From Bradyrhizobium sp. CCGB12 (GTDB lineage Bacteria > Pseudomonadota > Alphaproteobacteria > Rhizobiales > Xanthobacteraceae): a stretch of 64,000 nucleotides of DNA. Under the pieces are notes generated by a model. It was not told where the DNA came from. It ran no database searches and saw nothing but the letters and a program-made list of their open reading frames with translations. The first letter of the stretch is position 1. Each line of letters opens with the position of its first letter. Both the position numbers and the translations under genes were made by a program. The stretch covers positions 2,108,001-2,172,000 of the forward strand of contig NZ_JANADO010000001.1 in assembly GCF_024199845.1 (NCBI RefSeq), given 5' to 3'. This document shows positions 8,608 to 16,856 of the stretch, in pieces.

Positions 8608-9036
8608 TCAGCCCGCCTTCAGCGCCGCGATCAGCTTGGCGGCGTGCTCTTCCAGCACCTTGGCGTCTTCCTTGCGGCTGGCCGGCGGCAGCATCGCCAC
8701 GCCGTCGTGGCGCGGCATCACGTGCATGTGCAAATGAAACACCACCTGTCCGCCGGCGGGCTCGTTGAACTGCTGCACGGTGATCCCGTCGGCCTTGAAC
8801 GCTTTCATCGCCGCCGCCGCGATCTTGTGCGAGCCGCGCGCGACATGGGCGTAGTCATCGGGCTTGATGTCGAGGATGTTGCGGGCAGGGGCCTTCGGGA
8901 TCACCAGCGTGTGGCCTGGCACGCGCGGCATGATGTCGAGGAAGGCGAAGACGTGCTCGTCTTCATACACCTTGTAGCAGGGCAGCTCGCCGCGCAGGAT
9001 CTTTGCGAAGATGTTGTTGGTGTCGTAGGCGGTCAT
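8608..9036 (-). CDS. HIT family nucleotide-binding hydrolase
   Basis: 142 aa. The histidine-triad motif is HLHMHVMP (His101, His103, His105), preceded by the usual IFAKILRGELPCYKVYEDE and PRVPGHTLVIPK blocks of the HinT branch. HinT-type proteins hydrolyse AMP-lysine or phosphoramidate nucleotides. The ATG at 9036 has GGGAG 5 nt upstream; a longer frame would need a TTG. Downstream of the FemAB-like gene on the same strand with a 63-nt gap, so possibly one transcript. Confidence 0.92.
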   Translation of the reverse strand: MTAYDTNNIFAKILRGELPCYKVYEDEHVFAFLDIMPRVPGHTLVIPKAPARNILDIKPDDYAHVARGSHKIAAAAMKAFKADGITVQQFNEPAGGQVVFHLHMHVMPRHDGVAMLPPASRKEDAKVLEEHAAKLIAALKAG

Positions 9037-9099
9037 GGTGGCTCCCAAGAACTTTGCGCTTAGAATTTTGCGCTTACTGTCACCAGCCGCGGCGAGGCG

Positions 9100-10341
9100 T
9101 CAAGGCGCCTCGTCGGCGCCTTTGCGGAATGGGCCGAGCTCGGCAAGCTCCCGCCCAGCCTCGGCGACATAGGCGCGCTCGCGCTCGAGGTAATCGTCGA
9201 TGGCGCGGCGCAGGCCGGGATCGGCGATGAAGTGGGCGGAATGGGTGGTGCGCGGCAGGTAGCCGCGCGCGATCTTGTGATCCCCCTGCGCGCCGGCCTC
9301 GACATGCTTCAGCCCGCGTTTGATCGCGAAATCGATTGCCTGATAGTAGCAGACCTCGAAATGCAGGAACGGATGATGCTCGACGGCGCCCCAGTTGCGC
9401 CCGAACAGCGTATCCGAGCCGATGAAGTTGATCGCGCCCGCGATCCAGCGACCATTGCGTCGGGCCATCACCAGCAGCACGTCCTCGCTCATCGTCTCGC
9501 CGATCAGCGAGAAGAATTCGCGCGTCAGATATGGCCGGCCCCATTTGCGCGAGCCGGTTTCCATGTAGAACGCGAAGAAGGCATCCCAGGCGTCCTCGGT
9601 GATGTCCTTGCCCGTGAGCCAGTGGATGGTGATGCCGGCGGCGAGCGCATCGCGCCGCTCGCGCTTGATCGACTTGCGGTGGCGCGAATTCAGCGTCGCC
9701 AGGAAGTCGTCGAAACTCGCAAACCCCTCGTTGTGCCAGTGGAACTGCTGATCGGTGCGCTGGAGGAAGCCGTGCTCGGCGAGCAGCCTCCATTCCGCCT
9801 CGCGCGCGAAGGTGACATGCACCGAGGAGGCCCTGCTGACCCCGCACAGCGCCACCAGCCCACTCGCTAGCGCCTCAGTGATGCGCTCGCGGTCGACGCC
9901 GTCGCGGACCAGCAGCCGCGGTCCCGTCGCTGGGGTGAAGGGAACCGAGACCTGGAGCTTCGGATAGTACCGTCCGCCGGCGCGCTCATAGGCATCCGCC
10001 CAGCCGCGGTCAAAGACATATTCGCCCTGCGAGTGCGATTTCAGATAGCAGGGCACGACGCCGGCGACGCGGCCGTCGAGCTTGGCCACAAGGTGCCGCG
10101 GTCCCCAGCCGGTGCGGATGGTCGCTGAACCCGATTTCTCGACGGCGGAGAGAAATGCGTGCGACACGAATGGGTTATAGGCTGGTTTTAAGATGCCGGC
10201 GGAATCGCCTGGAAACCCGGATGAGGTTCCCTTGCCATGCCCATTACAAGCTCTGCCGGGATTGGCGCAGGCGTCCCAGTCCTCCGGTGGCACTTCGCCA
10301 ATCGAAGGTACGGCCTCGAGCGTGATTTCGGATGATGCCAT
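9100..10341 (-). CDS. GNAT/FemAB-like acetyltransferase (DUF482 family)
   Basis: 413 aa, the length of the DUF482/PF04339 family annotated as peptidogalycan biosynthesis or recognition proteins. Conserved blocks: NPFVSHAFLSAVEKSGSA, the aromatic-rich FDRGWADAYERAGGRYYPKLQ, SSVHVTF, LNSRHRKSIKRER, and the C-terminal GRNWGAVEHHPFLHFEVCYYQAIDFAIKRG. It has two GNAT-like halves as in FemX proteins. Substrate unknown. The ATG at 10341 is chosen because the longer frame would start with TTG inside an upstream spacer. Confidence 0.88.
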   Translation of the reverse strand: MASSEITLEAVPSIGEVPPEDWDACANPGRACNGHGKGTSSGFPGDSAGILKPAYNPFVSHAFLSAVEKSGSATIRTGWGPRHLVAKLDGRVAGVVPCYLKSHSQGEYVFDRGWADAYERAGGRYYPKLQVSVPFTPATGPRLLVRDGVDRERITEALASGLVALCGVSRASSVHVTFAREAEWRLLAEHGFLQRTDQQFHWHNEGFASFDDFLATLNSRHRKSIKRERRDALAAGITIHWLTGKDITEDAWDAFFAFYMETGSRKWGRPYLTREFFSLIGETMSEDVLLVMARRNGRWIAGAINFIGSDTLFGRNWGAVEHHPFLHFEVCYYQAIDFAIKRGLKHVEAGAQGDHKIARGYLPRTTHSAHFIADPGLRRAIDDYLERERAYVAEAGRELAELGPFRKGADEAP

Positions 10342-10422
10342 CGGGCCCAAGATCGTGCATTGCAGCAGCGACTTCAAGGGGGCGGGAACTATGGTGCATC
10401 GAACGCACGCAACTCTATCTCG

Positions 10423-10546
10423 GGTCGTCCTGGCGAAAACCAGGACCCATTACCCCAAAGAGGAGTTGTGGTGCCGAGCTATCAACCACCCGTCTTCGCC
10501 AAACTAGCGCTGGTGGTAATGGGTCCTGGCCTTCGCCAGGACGACG
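10423..10546. repeat. Palindromic intergenic repeat, family C (copy 1)
   Basis: About 124 bp; arms GGTCGTCCTGGCGAAAACCA / CCTTCGCCAGGACGACG and an inner pair GGACCCATTACC / GGTAATGGGTCC. The centre carries TTCGCCAAACT. The copy at 18403-18525 shares arms and centre but has CCCGGCGAAGGCC and GGACCCATAG instead. Confidence 0.82.
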
Positions 10547-10553
10547 TCAGAGG

Positions 10554-11300
10554 CTACGGCACGAACCCCTCAAAAATCATCTGATCGGCATACTGCCCGA
10601 CCCGCGTCCGCTGCTCCGGTGTGCGCACGGTCCAGCCGAGCAGGGCACAGCCAAACACATTGCGGGCGATCCAGGGGGCGGGGGCCGGCAGATGGTCGAC
10701 CTTGAAGGCCACGAAATGCGGCTGGGTCTGCAAGCCGTGGCGCAGGTAGAGCATGCTGTCGCGCTGCGCCTGGGTCAGCTTCGCCCAGTAGTCGTCCTCA
10801 TAGGTCCGCTGGGCGACGATGCCGCGCGGACGGGAGGGCAGCAATTCGCGCAATGCCAGCACCTGGTCGGGATCGAAGGACATGCCGACGGCGGGGCCGT
10901 CGTAGGACGCCAGCACCTCGGCCATCCGCCTCACCAGCTTGCGGTCGCCGCCAAAATGGCTCTTCACCTCGATCACCAACGGCACCCGGCCGGCGACAAG
11001 GGCGCAGAGGTCGCTGAGCGACATCATCCGCTCGGGCGTGTCCTTGAACTTGACGGCCTTCAGCTCGGCCGCGGTCTTGTCGATCACCTCGCCGGTGGCT
11101 TCGGTGAGGCGGCCGAGCGCATGGTCGTGATGCACCATGGCCTCGCCGTCGGACGAGAGCTGGATATCGACCTCGATCGAGAAATTGCCGGCAACGGCGG
11201 CCTGCACCGCCCCCGGCATGTTTTCCACGATGCCGCGCGCAATGTCATGCAGGCCGCGATGGGCGACCGGCCGGGCTGTCAGCCAATCCGGAGCGCGCAT
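10554..11300 (-). CDS. Glycerophosphodiester phosphodiesterase family protein
   Basis: 248 aa TIM-barrel enzyme that releases an alcohol and sn-glycerol 3-phosphate from glycerophosphodiesters. The GDPD catalytic and metal residues are visible: His14-Arg15 (VAHRGLHD), Glu43 and Asp45 (IEVDIQLSSDG), His58 (MVHHDHALGRLT). Later strands carry LVIEVKSH and MSFDP. There is no signal peptide, so it is cytosolic. The start is 5 nt after the RidA stop on the same strand, indicating a two-gene operon. Confidence 0.92.
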   Translation of the reverse strand: MRAPDWLTARPVAHRGLHDIARGIVENMPGAVQAAVAGNFSIEVDIQLSSDGEAMVHHDHALGRLTEATGEVIDKTAAELKAVKFKDTPERMMSLSDLCALVAGRVPLVIEVKSHFGGDRKLVRRMAEVLASYDGPAVGMSFDPDQVLALRELLPSRPRGIVAQRTYEDDYWAKLTQAQRDSMLYLRHGLQTQPHFVAFKVDHLPAPAPWIARNVFGCALLGWTVRTPEQRTRVGQYADQMIFEGFVP

Positions 11301-11305
11301 TCGCG

Positions 11306-11773
11306 TCAGGCGACCTCGAACACGCCATCGACCTCGACCGCCGCATCCGCGGGCAGCGAGGCGACGCCGACGGTAGTCCGGGCGTGGCGGCCCTTGTCCC
11401 CGAAGGCGGCAACCATCAGGTCGGAGGCGCCATTCAGCACCTTGGGCCCATCCAGGAAGTCCGGCGCCGAGTTGATGAAGCCGCCGAGGCGGACCACGCG
11501 CACGACCTTGTCGAGATCGCCGAGCGCCGCCTTGACCTGGGCCAGCAGGTTCACCGCGCAGCCGCGGGCGGCCGCAGCGCCGTCTTCGATCGAGACGCCG
11601 GCGCCCAGCTTGCCCTTGGCGATCAGCTTGCCGGCGGGGTCGAAGCAGACCTGGCCGGAGACGAACAGCAAATTGCCGGTGCGTACGAACGGCACGTAAT
11701 TGGCCACCGGAGTGGGGGCCTCATGCAGCTTGATGCCCTGTTCCGCCAGTTTCTGCTCGACCGTGCCCGCCAT
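11306..11773 (-). CDS. RidA family protein (YjgF/UK114-like, long form)
   Basis: 155 aa from the ATG at 11773. Typical of the longer RidA branch: VEQKLAEQGIKLHEAP, NLLFVSGQVCFDP, a middle block of RGCAVNLLAQVKAALGDLDKVVRVV, and the C-terminal RTTVGVASLPADAAVEVDGVFEV. The canonical Arg that deaminates enamine/imine intermediates sits in HARTTVGV. GAGG lies 6 nt upstream. It probably protects PLP enzymes from 2-aminoacrylate-like intermediates, though the subfamily's activity is less certain than RidA proper. First gene of the RidA-GDPD pair. Confidence 0.9.
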   Translation of the reverse strand: MAGTVEQKLAEQGIKLHEAPTPVANYVPFVRTGNLLFVSGQVCFDPAGKLIAKGKLGAGVSIEDGAAAARGCAVNLLAQVKAALGDLDKVVRVVRLGGFINSAPDFLDGPKVLNGASDLMVAAFGDKGRHARTTVGVASLPADAAVEVDGVFEVA

Positions 11774-12005
11774 GTTCAACCTCATTGTCCCGAAATTCAT
11801 CCGCCCGGGCGATTTCGGTTCTGCCCCGGGCCGCCTGTTTCGCGCATTGCGCAGCCACATGCAAGGAAGCCGGCGCGGGCGCCCACGGGCGAGGGCAGGC
11901 CTGGAGGTTCAAGGGGAGGGGGCAACTTTACGTGAAACGGCCTCAGTTGCGACGCAATGGAACGGTCATTAAAATGTCGAATCTGCGCTCCCCTAGGGAT
12001 GACAC

Positions 12006-12851
12006 ATGGTGCACCTTTTCCGGACTTCGCTCGGTGTGATGGCGCTCGCCGCGGCCAGTTTCGGCCTTGGCGGCGGGGCTCAGGCCGCCAACGGTCCGTT
12101 CCTCGCGCATCAGGCGCTCTATGACCTCAGCCTCGTGAAATCGCGCTCCAAGTCGGTCAACAGCGCCCGCGGCCGCATCCTCTACAATTTCGCGGGGAGC
12201 GCCTGCGAGGGCTATACCTCCGATTTCCGTCAGGTCTCTGAGCTCGACAGCGGCGAGGGCAAAGTCACGCTGAGCGACCTCCGCTCCAATTCCTGGGAGG
12301 ACGCCGCCGGCAAGAGCTACCGCTTCAAGATCGAAACGCGCATGAACGAGGCGGATGCCGGCCGCGTCGACGGCTCAGCCGAGCGCGACGGCGACCACAT
12401 CAACGTCAAGCTGAAGCTGCCAGCGCCGAAGAGCTTTACGCTCGACGGCAAGATCGTGTTCCCGACTGAGCAGATTCAGCGCATCATCGCGGCAGCCAAG
12501 GAAGGCAAGTCGCTGCTCGAGCTCTCCGTCTATGACGGCTCCGACGACGGCCAGAAGGTCTACAACACGCTGACCGTGATCGGCCAGCCGATCCCCGTCG
12601 ACCGTGCCACCTCGTCCGATCCATCGACCGCGGACGAGCACATGAAGTCGCTCAAGCGCTGGCCCGTGACCGTCAGCTATTTCGACCGCGACGTGCAGCA
12701 GAAGGAAGGCGAGCAGACACCGGTCTATGCGATGTCGTTCGAGCTCTACGAGAACGGCGTCTCCCGCCAGCTGATGCTCGACTACAACGATTTCGTGATC
12801 TCCGGCGCGATGGGCAAGTTCGACGTGAAGGACAGCAAGCCCTGTAATTGA
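12006..12851 (+). CDS. eipB: EipB-like periplasmic envelope integrity protein (DUF1849)
   Basis: 281 aa. A signal peptide (HLFRTSLGVMALAAASFGLG, cleaved after AQA near residue 27) precedes a beta-rich mature domain typical of DUF1849: HQALYDLSL, GRILYNFAGSACEGY, VSYFDRD, YAMSFELYENGVSRQLMLDY. Two cysteines, Cys67 (SACEGY) and Cys280 (SKPCN), match the conserved disulfide of Brucella EipB, which forms a beta-spiral clamp needed for cell envelope integrity. The alphaproteobacterial restriction of this family supports the organism call. Monocistronic, with repeat B2 after it. Confidence 0.9.
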   Translation: MVHLFRTSLGVMALAAASFGLGGGAQAANGPFLAHQALYDLSLVKSRSKSVNSARGRILYNFAGSACEGYTSDFRQVSELDSGEGKVTLSDLRSNSWEDAAGKSYRFKIETRMNEADAGRVDGSAERDGDHINVKLKLPAPKSFTLDGKIVFPTEQIQRIIAAAKEGKSLLELSVYDGSDDGQKVYNTLTVIGQPIPVDRATSSDPSTADEHMKSLKRWPVTVSYFDRDVQQKEGEQTPVYAMSFELYENGVSRQLMLDYNDFVISGAMGKFDVKDSKPCN

Positions 12852-12881
12852 GGGGTTGCGGCCTTCTCCGTTCTCTCCATC

Positions 12882-12966
12882 GTCATTGCGAGCGGAGCGA
12901 AGCAATCCAGAGTCCGTCCGCGGAAAGATTCTGGATTGCTTCGTCGCTTCGCTCCTCGCAATGACG
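12882..12966. repeat. Palindromic intergenic repeat, family B (copy 2)
   Basis: About 85 bp with arms CGTCATTGCGAGCGGAGCGA..CAATCCAGA and TCTGGATTGCTTCG..CTCCTCGCAATGACG and a CGTCCGCGGAA loop shared with the IS-interrupted copy. It sits between eipB and the second RidA gene. Confidence 0.87.
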
Positions 12967-13030
12967 GGGCTGGCTCTCCGCTTGCTCTCCAGCTACGCTC
13001 TCTCAAGCTATAAACTCCGGGAGGCAACCC

Positions 13031-13432
13031 ATGCCGAAGCTCGACCATCTCCGCCCCAGCGGACTGCATCACAATCCCGCTTATTCCCACGTCGTCACGG
13101 CTACCGGCGCGCGGACGATCTACATTTCCGGCCAGGTCTCGACCGACGAGGAGGGACGGATCGTCGGCGAGGGCGATATTGCCGCGCAGACGACGCAGGT
13201 GATGCAGAATCTCGGCCATGCGCTGAAAGCGGCGGGCGCGAGCTATTCCAACATCGTCAAGATCACGACCTTCGTGGTGAACTACAAGCCGGAGCTGCGC
13301 CCGATCATCGGCAAGGCCCGCTCCGCCTTCTTCGAAGGCATGGAGCCGCCCGCTAGCACACTCGTCGGCGTCTCCGCGCTCGCCGCGCCGGAATGGCTGA
13401 TCGAGATCGAGGCGGTGGCCGTCGCGGATTGA
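13031..13432 (+). CDS. RidA family protein (short form)
   Basis: 133 aa. YjgF/YER057c/UK114 fold: GLHHNPAYSHVVTATGARTIYISGQVSTD, QTTQVMQNLGHALKAAGASYSNIVKIT, FFEGMEPPASTLVGVSALA, and the terminal EIEAVAVAD. The active-site Arg of true RidA (in PARS/T..V) is replaced, since the motif reads PPASTLVGV. It may therefore lack imine deaminase activity and belong to a divergent Rid subgroup. GGGAGG precedes the ATG. A Nudix gene starts 10 nt downstream in the same direction. Confidence 0.88.
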   Translation: MPKLDHLRPSGLHHNPAYSHVVTATGARTIYISGQVSTDEEGRIVGEGDIAAQTTQVMQNLGHALKAAGASYSNIVKITTFVVNYKPELRPIIGKARSAFFEGMEPPASTLVGVSALAAPEWLIEIEAVAVAD

Positions 13433-13442
13433 GTGCGCAGAA

Positions 13443-13865
13443 ATGACTTCGCAGAATTCCATCCGGATCGCGGCCGCGCTGATGAGCCGGAGCGATGGGC
13501 GCGTCCTGCTGGTGAGGAAGAGGGCCACTGAAAGCTTCATGCAGCCAGGGGGAAAGATCGAGGCCGGCGAGCATCCGCAGGCTGCGTTGAGGCGGGAATT
13601 GCTTGAGGAGCTCGGGATCGAAGTCGATCCGGAAGAAATGACCTATGTCGGTCGATACACTGCGCCCGCGGCGCACGAGCCCGGTCGGTTGGTCGATGCG
13701 GAAATCTTTCGTGTCGCCATCGCGCACTCGGTCAATGCCGGCGCGGAGATCGAGGAGATTCTCTGGCTGGACCCCAGCGCTCCTGGATCCGTGAAGCTCG
13801 CGCCCCTCACACGCGATAAGCTGCTTCCGCTGTGTTCGCGTCCGGCCGGAACGTCACCGGATTAA
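13443..13865 (+). CDS. Nudix hydrolase
   Basis: 140 aa. A complete Nudix box GX5EX7REUXEEXGU is present: GGKIEAGEHPQAALRRELLEELGIE at about residues 37-60, with the metal-binding Glu cluster RELLEELG. It cleaves a nucleoside diphosphate linked to another moiety; no substrate motif is visible. Likely co-transcribed with the RidA gene upstream. Its TAA overlaps the TAA of the convergent ACT gene by two bases. Confidence 0.9.
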   Translation: MTSQNSIRIAAALMSRSDGRVLLVRKRATESFMQPGGKIEAGEHPQAALRRELLEELGIEVDPEEMTYVGRYTAPAAHEPGRLVDAEIFRVAIAHSVNAGAEIEEILWLDPSAPGSVKLAPLTRDKLLPLCSRPAGTSPD

Positions 13866-14269
13866 TCCTGACTAGTCTCTGACATGGCCAAGAGAACGAC
13901 CATCGCTTCGTCAGCCCTGTCAGCGGGCACGAAGAGATGGTCGTGGTGGAACGCCGAAACCGCGTTCACGCTGATGCCGGCTTCGGCCAAACGCGTCGTG
14001 ACTGCCGCCAGAAAGCCCACCGCATCGAGCGCGGAGTGGACCGTCAGAGTGATCAGGCGCGAGGGAAAGGCGTGGCGCAGTCCCGCACGTTCGGCCTCCT
14101 CGTGCAGGACCACCAGTGTCGTTCCTTCGCGTTCGCGGAATGTCAGCACCGGGCTGATGATGGCTGGAATGCTGGCGCTCGGCGCAAGCGTGCAAAACAC
14201 GAAGGTGCCGTCCAGCACCTCCGGCTTCATGTTCCTCAACAGCGCGTCGAGATCGCGTTCGCTCGTCAC
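13862..14269 (-). CDS. ACT-domain protein
   Basis: 135 aa from a GTG at 14269. Two ACT-like modules: residues 1-60 (LDGTFVFCTLAPS, EREGTTLVVLHEEAERAGL) and 65-130 (SRLITLTVHSALDAVGFLAAVTTRLAEAGISVNAVSAFHHDHLFV), corresponding to the ACT_3/CASTOR-like pair. Such stand-alone proteins probably sense amino acids; the ligand is unknown. The GTG is preferred because the family begins TSERDLDALLRNMKPEVLDG; an upstream ATG adds 38 atypical residues. Stop overlaps the Nudix stop. Confidence 0.85.
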   Translation of the reverse strand: MTSERDLDALLRNMKPEVLDGTFVFCTLAPSASIPAIISPVLTFREREGTTLVVLHEEAERAGLRHAFPSRLITLTVHSALDAVGFLAAVTTRLAEAGISVNAVSAFHHDHLFVPADRADEAMVVLLAMSETSQD

Positions 14270-14468
14270 CGCGCCGTCCCCTGGGCGGGCAGGATCGTTT
14301 GAGCTCTCACCAAACAATGGGCGCCCGAGGCCGTTGGGGTGTCGGCCAGCATACCTTTGTATATCTCCTCTAATCCTTCTCATAAGCTGATCTTACGCTG
14401 GTACAATTGAGCGACGGCGGGAGATTCTTACAATTTGAGTCCACTCGGGTCACTGCGAGGAAGCTCAA

Positions 14469-14624
14469 ATGAACGTCGTCATTCGAAAGCTCAACGGCTT
14501 GTGGCACCTCGTCGTCGGATCTTGCCAGATCCGAACGCCGTTCCTGGAAACCCAGGATCGGCAGTTGGTCGTTCAATATGCCAGGCGCGTCTATCCGGGG
14601 GCGCGTATCTTCGAACGCGAGTGA
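14469..14624 (+). CDS. Small hypothetical protein (51 aa)
   Basis: A 51-codon gene in the gap between the ACT gene and dinB. The ATG at 14469 has GAGGAAG 7 nt upstream. The product begins MNVVIRKLNGLWHLVVGSCQ and ends QLVVQYARRVYPGARIFERE. It is compact, amphipathic, without Cys pairs or membrane helix, and is reminiscent of small DUF2188-like beta-hairpin proteins with a conserved Trp. No family assigned. It ends 17 nt before the convergent dinB stop. Confidence 0.6.
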   Translation: MNVVIRKLNGLWHLVVGSCQIRTPFLETQDRQLVVQYARRVYPGARIFERE

Positions 14625-14640
14625 GTTGAGCGGGACTCGA

Positions 14641-15927
14641 TCACTCGTGCGCCTTCGGTCCCTCATAGGCAATGCCGCGGATCACCGCAGCGCTGCCGAA
14701 CTTTTTGCGCAAACTGTCCACGGCGCGCTCGGCATGAGCGGCGCGGCGGTCAAGCATGTCGGTATCGTCAGAGACCGAGCCGTCGCGCAGCGCACTGACG
14801 CCGGCGCCCATCAGGCGGAAGGCGGTGCCATCGATCTCTTTCGCCAGCATCTCGCGGCAGATCGAGAAGATCTTTGCGGCGAGCTGCGTCGGGGCGGCGA
14901 TCGACTGCGAGCGCGTGCGCTGGCGGAAATCAGCGGTCTTCAGCTTCAGCGTGACGGTCGAGCCGGCGAGCTCACCGCTCTTGAGGCGGGACGACGTCTT
15001 CTCGCAAAGCCGCCACAAGATCTTCTCCAGCGTCGCGAAATCGCGGATGTCGGTCTCGAAGGTGGTTTCGCTGGAAATGGTCTTGGCGCCGCGATCAGGC
15101 TCGACGCGGCGGTCATCGATGCCGCGCGCGAGCCGCCAGAGCCGGCGGCCGTCGCTCGGAAATTGCCGCATCATCTCGATCTCGTCGGCTTTCTGAAGGT
15201 CGGCGATGATGCGGAAGCCGCGCTGGACCAGCCGCTCCTGTGTCGCCGGCCCGACACCAAAAATGAAGCCGACCGGCCTCGAAGCGAGCATTGTCAGCGC
15301 TTCGTCCTGGTCGAGCGCGGCGAAGCCGCGCGGCTTGTCGAGGTCGGAGGCGATCTTGGCCAGGAACTTGTTGCAGGACAGGCCGACCGAGACGGTGATG
15401 CCGATGTCGCGCTCGACATTGCGGGCAAAGCGCGCCAGCACCTTTGCGGGGATCATGCCGTGAACCCGCTCGGTGCCGGAGAGGTCGAGGAAGGCCTCGT
15501 CGATCGAGAGCGGCTCGACCAGCGGCGTCAGCGCCTGCATGGCCTGGCGCACCTCGCGGCCGACCCGAACATACTTTGCCATGTCGGGCGGTATCACCGT
15601 CGCATGCGGGCAGGCTTCCAACGCCCTATACATCGGCATGGCCGAGCGCACGCCATAGGTGCGGGCGATGTAGCAGGCGGCCGACACCACGCCGCGCTTG
15701 CCCCCGCCGATGATGACCGGCTTGTCGGCGATATCAGGATTGTCGCGCTTCTCGACCGTCGCATAGAAGGCGTCGCAGTCGATATGGGCGATGGTCAGGT
15801 TCGACAGGGCGCGGTGGCGGACCAGGCGCGGGGAGCCGCAGGCGGAACAGCGCCGCACGCCCATATCCAGATCGGCCAGACAATCCCGGCAGAAGCAGCG
15901 GGGCCCGGCCGGGTCGGGGGTGGTCAC
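14641..15927 (-). CDS. dinB: DNA polymerase IV (translesion, Y-family)
   Basis: 428 aa. Y-family catalytic residues: the first Asp in IAHIDCDAFYATVEKRD, SAACYIARTYGVRSAMP, and LSIDEAFLDLSGT with the Asp-Glu pair. A helix-hairpin-helix (VGFIFGVGPATQERL) is followed by a little-finger domain (TISSETTFETDI...VTLKLKTADF). The N-terminus carries an extra Cys cluster before the palm (CFCRDC and CSACGSPR), a probable zinc-binding knuckle common in alphaproteobacterial DinB. The start overlaps the stop of the upstream DUF3572 gene by 4 nt, so expression is coupled. Confidence 0.95.
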   Translation of the reverse strand: MTTPDPAGPRCFCRDCLADLDMGVRRCSACGSPRLVRHRALSNLTIAHIDCDAFYATVEKRDNPDIADKPVIIGGGKRGVVSAACYIARTYGVRSAMPMYRALEACPHATVIPPDMAKYVRVGREVRQAMQALTPLVEPLSIDEAFLDLSGTERVHGMIPAKVLARFARNVERDIGITVSVGLSCNKFLAKIASDLDKPRGFAALDQDEALTMLASRPVGFIFGVGPATQERLVQRGFRIIADLQKADEIEMMRQFPSDGRRLWRLARGIDDRRVEPDRGAKTISSETTFETDIRDFATLEKILWRLCEKTSSRLKSGELAGSTVTLKLKTADFRQRTRSQSIAAPTQLAAKIFSICREMLAKEIDGTAFRLMGAGVSALRDGSVSDDTDMLDRRAAHAERAVDSLRKKFGSAAVIRGIAYEGPKAHE

Positions 15928-16235
15928 GGCACGTCGCGCTCCCAGGAGGGATCGCCAAGCGCGTCGCCGAGGACCTGCCGCGCTGCGGCAACATTGGTCG
16001 GATGCAGTTCCGCGGCCTTCGCGAAGGCCTTCACGGTGTCGTCATCGCGCAGCACGAAATCGAGCACGCTGAGGAGGAAATTCGGGTCAGAGGCGGCATT
16101 GCGCAGGGTCTCCGGACCGACCCCTGTCTCGGCCAGGAACAGACCCAGCCGCTCGGGATCGCCGGCAACGAAAGACAGCGCCTGAATCGCAACGATTTCA
16201 GCGACTTCGCGAGGGTTGTGAACAGGCTTTTTCAC
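15924..16235 (-). CDS. DUF3572 family protein
   Basis: 103 aa, all-helical and acidic (EVAEIVAIQALSFVAGDPERLGLFLAETG, LLSVLDFVLRDDDTVKAFAKAAEL). Matches DUF3572, a Rhizobiales family of unknown function usually found next to divK and dinB. First gene of a DUF3572-dinB pair, overlapping dinB by ATGA-type coupling, and divergent from divK with a 241-bp gap. Confidence 0.88.
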   Translation of the reverse strand: MKKPVHNPREVAEIVAIQALSFVAGDPERLGLFLAETGVGPETLRNAASDPNFLLSVLDFVLRDDDTVKAFAKAAELHPTNVAAARQVLGDALGDPSWERDVP

Positions 16236-16412
16236 GGAGCCGGTTTGCCTTTCCGTTAACTTTCAGTGTCTACTTTGGAATCATCATGCCCGAGTCTTCG
16301 CCTTGAGTCTTGCGACCCCCGACAAGCAACTGGAAACCACACGCAGAAAGTCGGCCCTCGGGTTTAACGAAACTCAAGCGAATCTGAGGCTAGTTTGAAT
16401 CCAGTTTTCGAA

Positions 16413-16461
16413 GCGCCGGGGAGCGGCGCCTGAGGCGTCACATGTATCGGTCCTTCGGACC
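16413..16461 (+). promoter_or_regulatory. Possible structured divK leader (two hairpins)
   Basis: Two short inverted repeats lie just upstream of the divK ribosome-binding site: GCGCCG/CGGCGC (16413-16418 with 16424-16429) and GGTCC TTC GGACC (16449-16461). The second ends 5 nt before AGGAGG. No U-tract follows. They could shape the leader or translation, or be incidental in GC-rich DNA. Confidence 0.3.
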
Positions 16462-16476
16462 AATCAGGAGGGCGGG

Positions 16477-16842
16477 ATGGCTAAGACCGTCCTGATCGTG
16501 GAAGACAACGAGCTCAACATGAAGCTCTTCCGCGACCTGTTGGAGGCGCACGGCTATCAGACCTCGGGCACCAGCAACGGCTACGAGGCGCTCGACCTCG
16601 TTCGCAAGATGCGGCCCGACCTCGTGCTGATGGATATCCAGCTGCCGCAGGTCTCGGGGCTGGAGGTGACGCGCTGGATCAAGGACGATCCGGAGCTGCG
16701 TGCCATTCCCGTCGTCGCGGTCACGGCGTTCGCGATGAAGGGCGACGAAGAGCGCATCCGCGAGGGCGGCTGCGAAGCCTATTTGTCCAAGCCGATCTCG
16801 GTCGGCAAATTCATTGAGACGGTCCGGCGTTTTATCGGATAG
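16477..16842 (+). CDS. divK: Single-domain response regulator DivK
   Basis: 121 aa receiver domain only. Acidic pocket Glu9-Asp10, phosphoacceptor Asp53 ([13 protein letters not shown]), Thr/Ala switch ([16 protein letters not shown]) and Lys in YLSKPI. The sequence [24 protein letters not shown] is diagnostic of DivK, which relays phosphorylation between DivJ, PleC and the CtrA pathway to set cell polarity and division. AGGAGG lies 5 nt before the ATG. pleD follows 14 nt downstream, the conserved alphaproteobacterial order. Confidence 0.95.
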   Translation: MAKTVLIVEDNELNMKLFRDLLEAHGYQTSGTSNGYEALDLVRKMRPDLVLMDIQLPQVSGLEVTRWIKDDPELRAIPVVAVTAFAMKGDEERIREGGCEAYLSKPISVGKFIETVRRFIG

Positions 16843-16856
16843 GAAGTGAGTTCAAA

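Noticed and set aside
14578..16185. 535-codon plus-strand frame opposite dinB and DUF3572
   Set aside because: Antisense to two well-supported genes with conserved motifs; composition typical of reversed GC-rich coding DNA.
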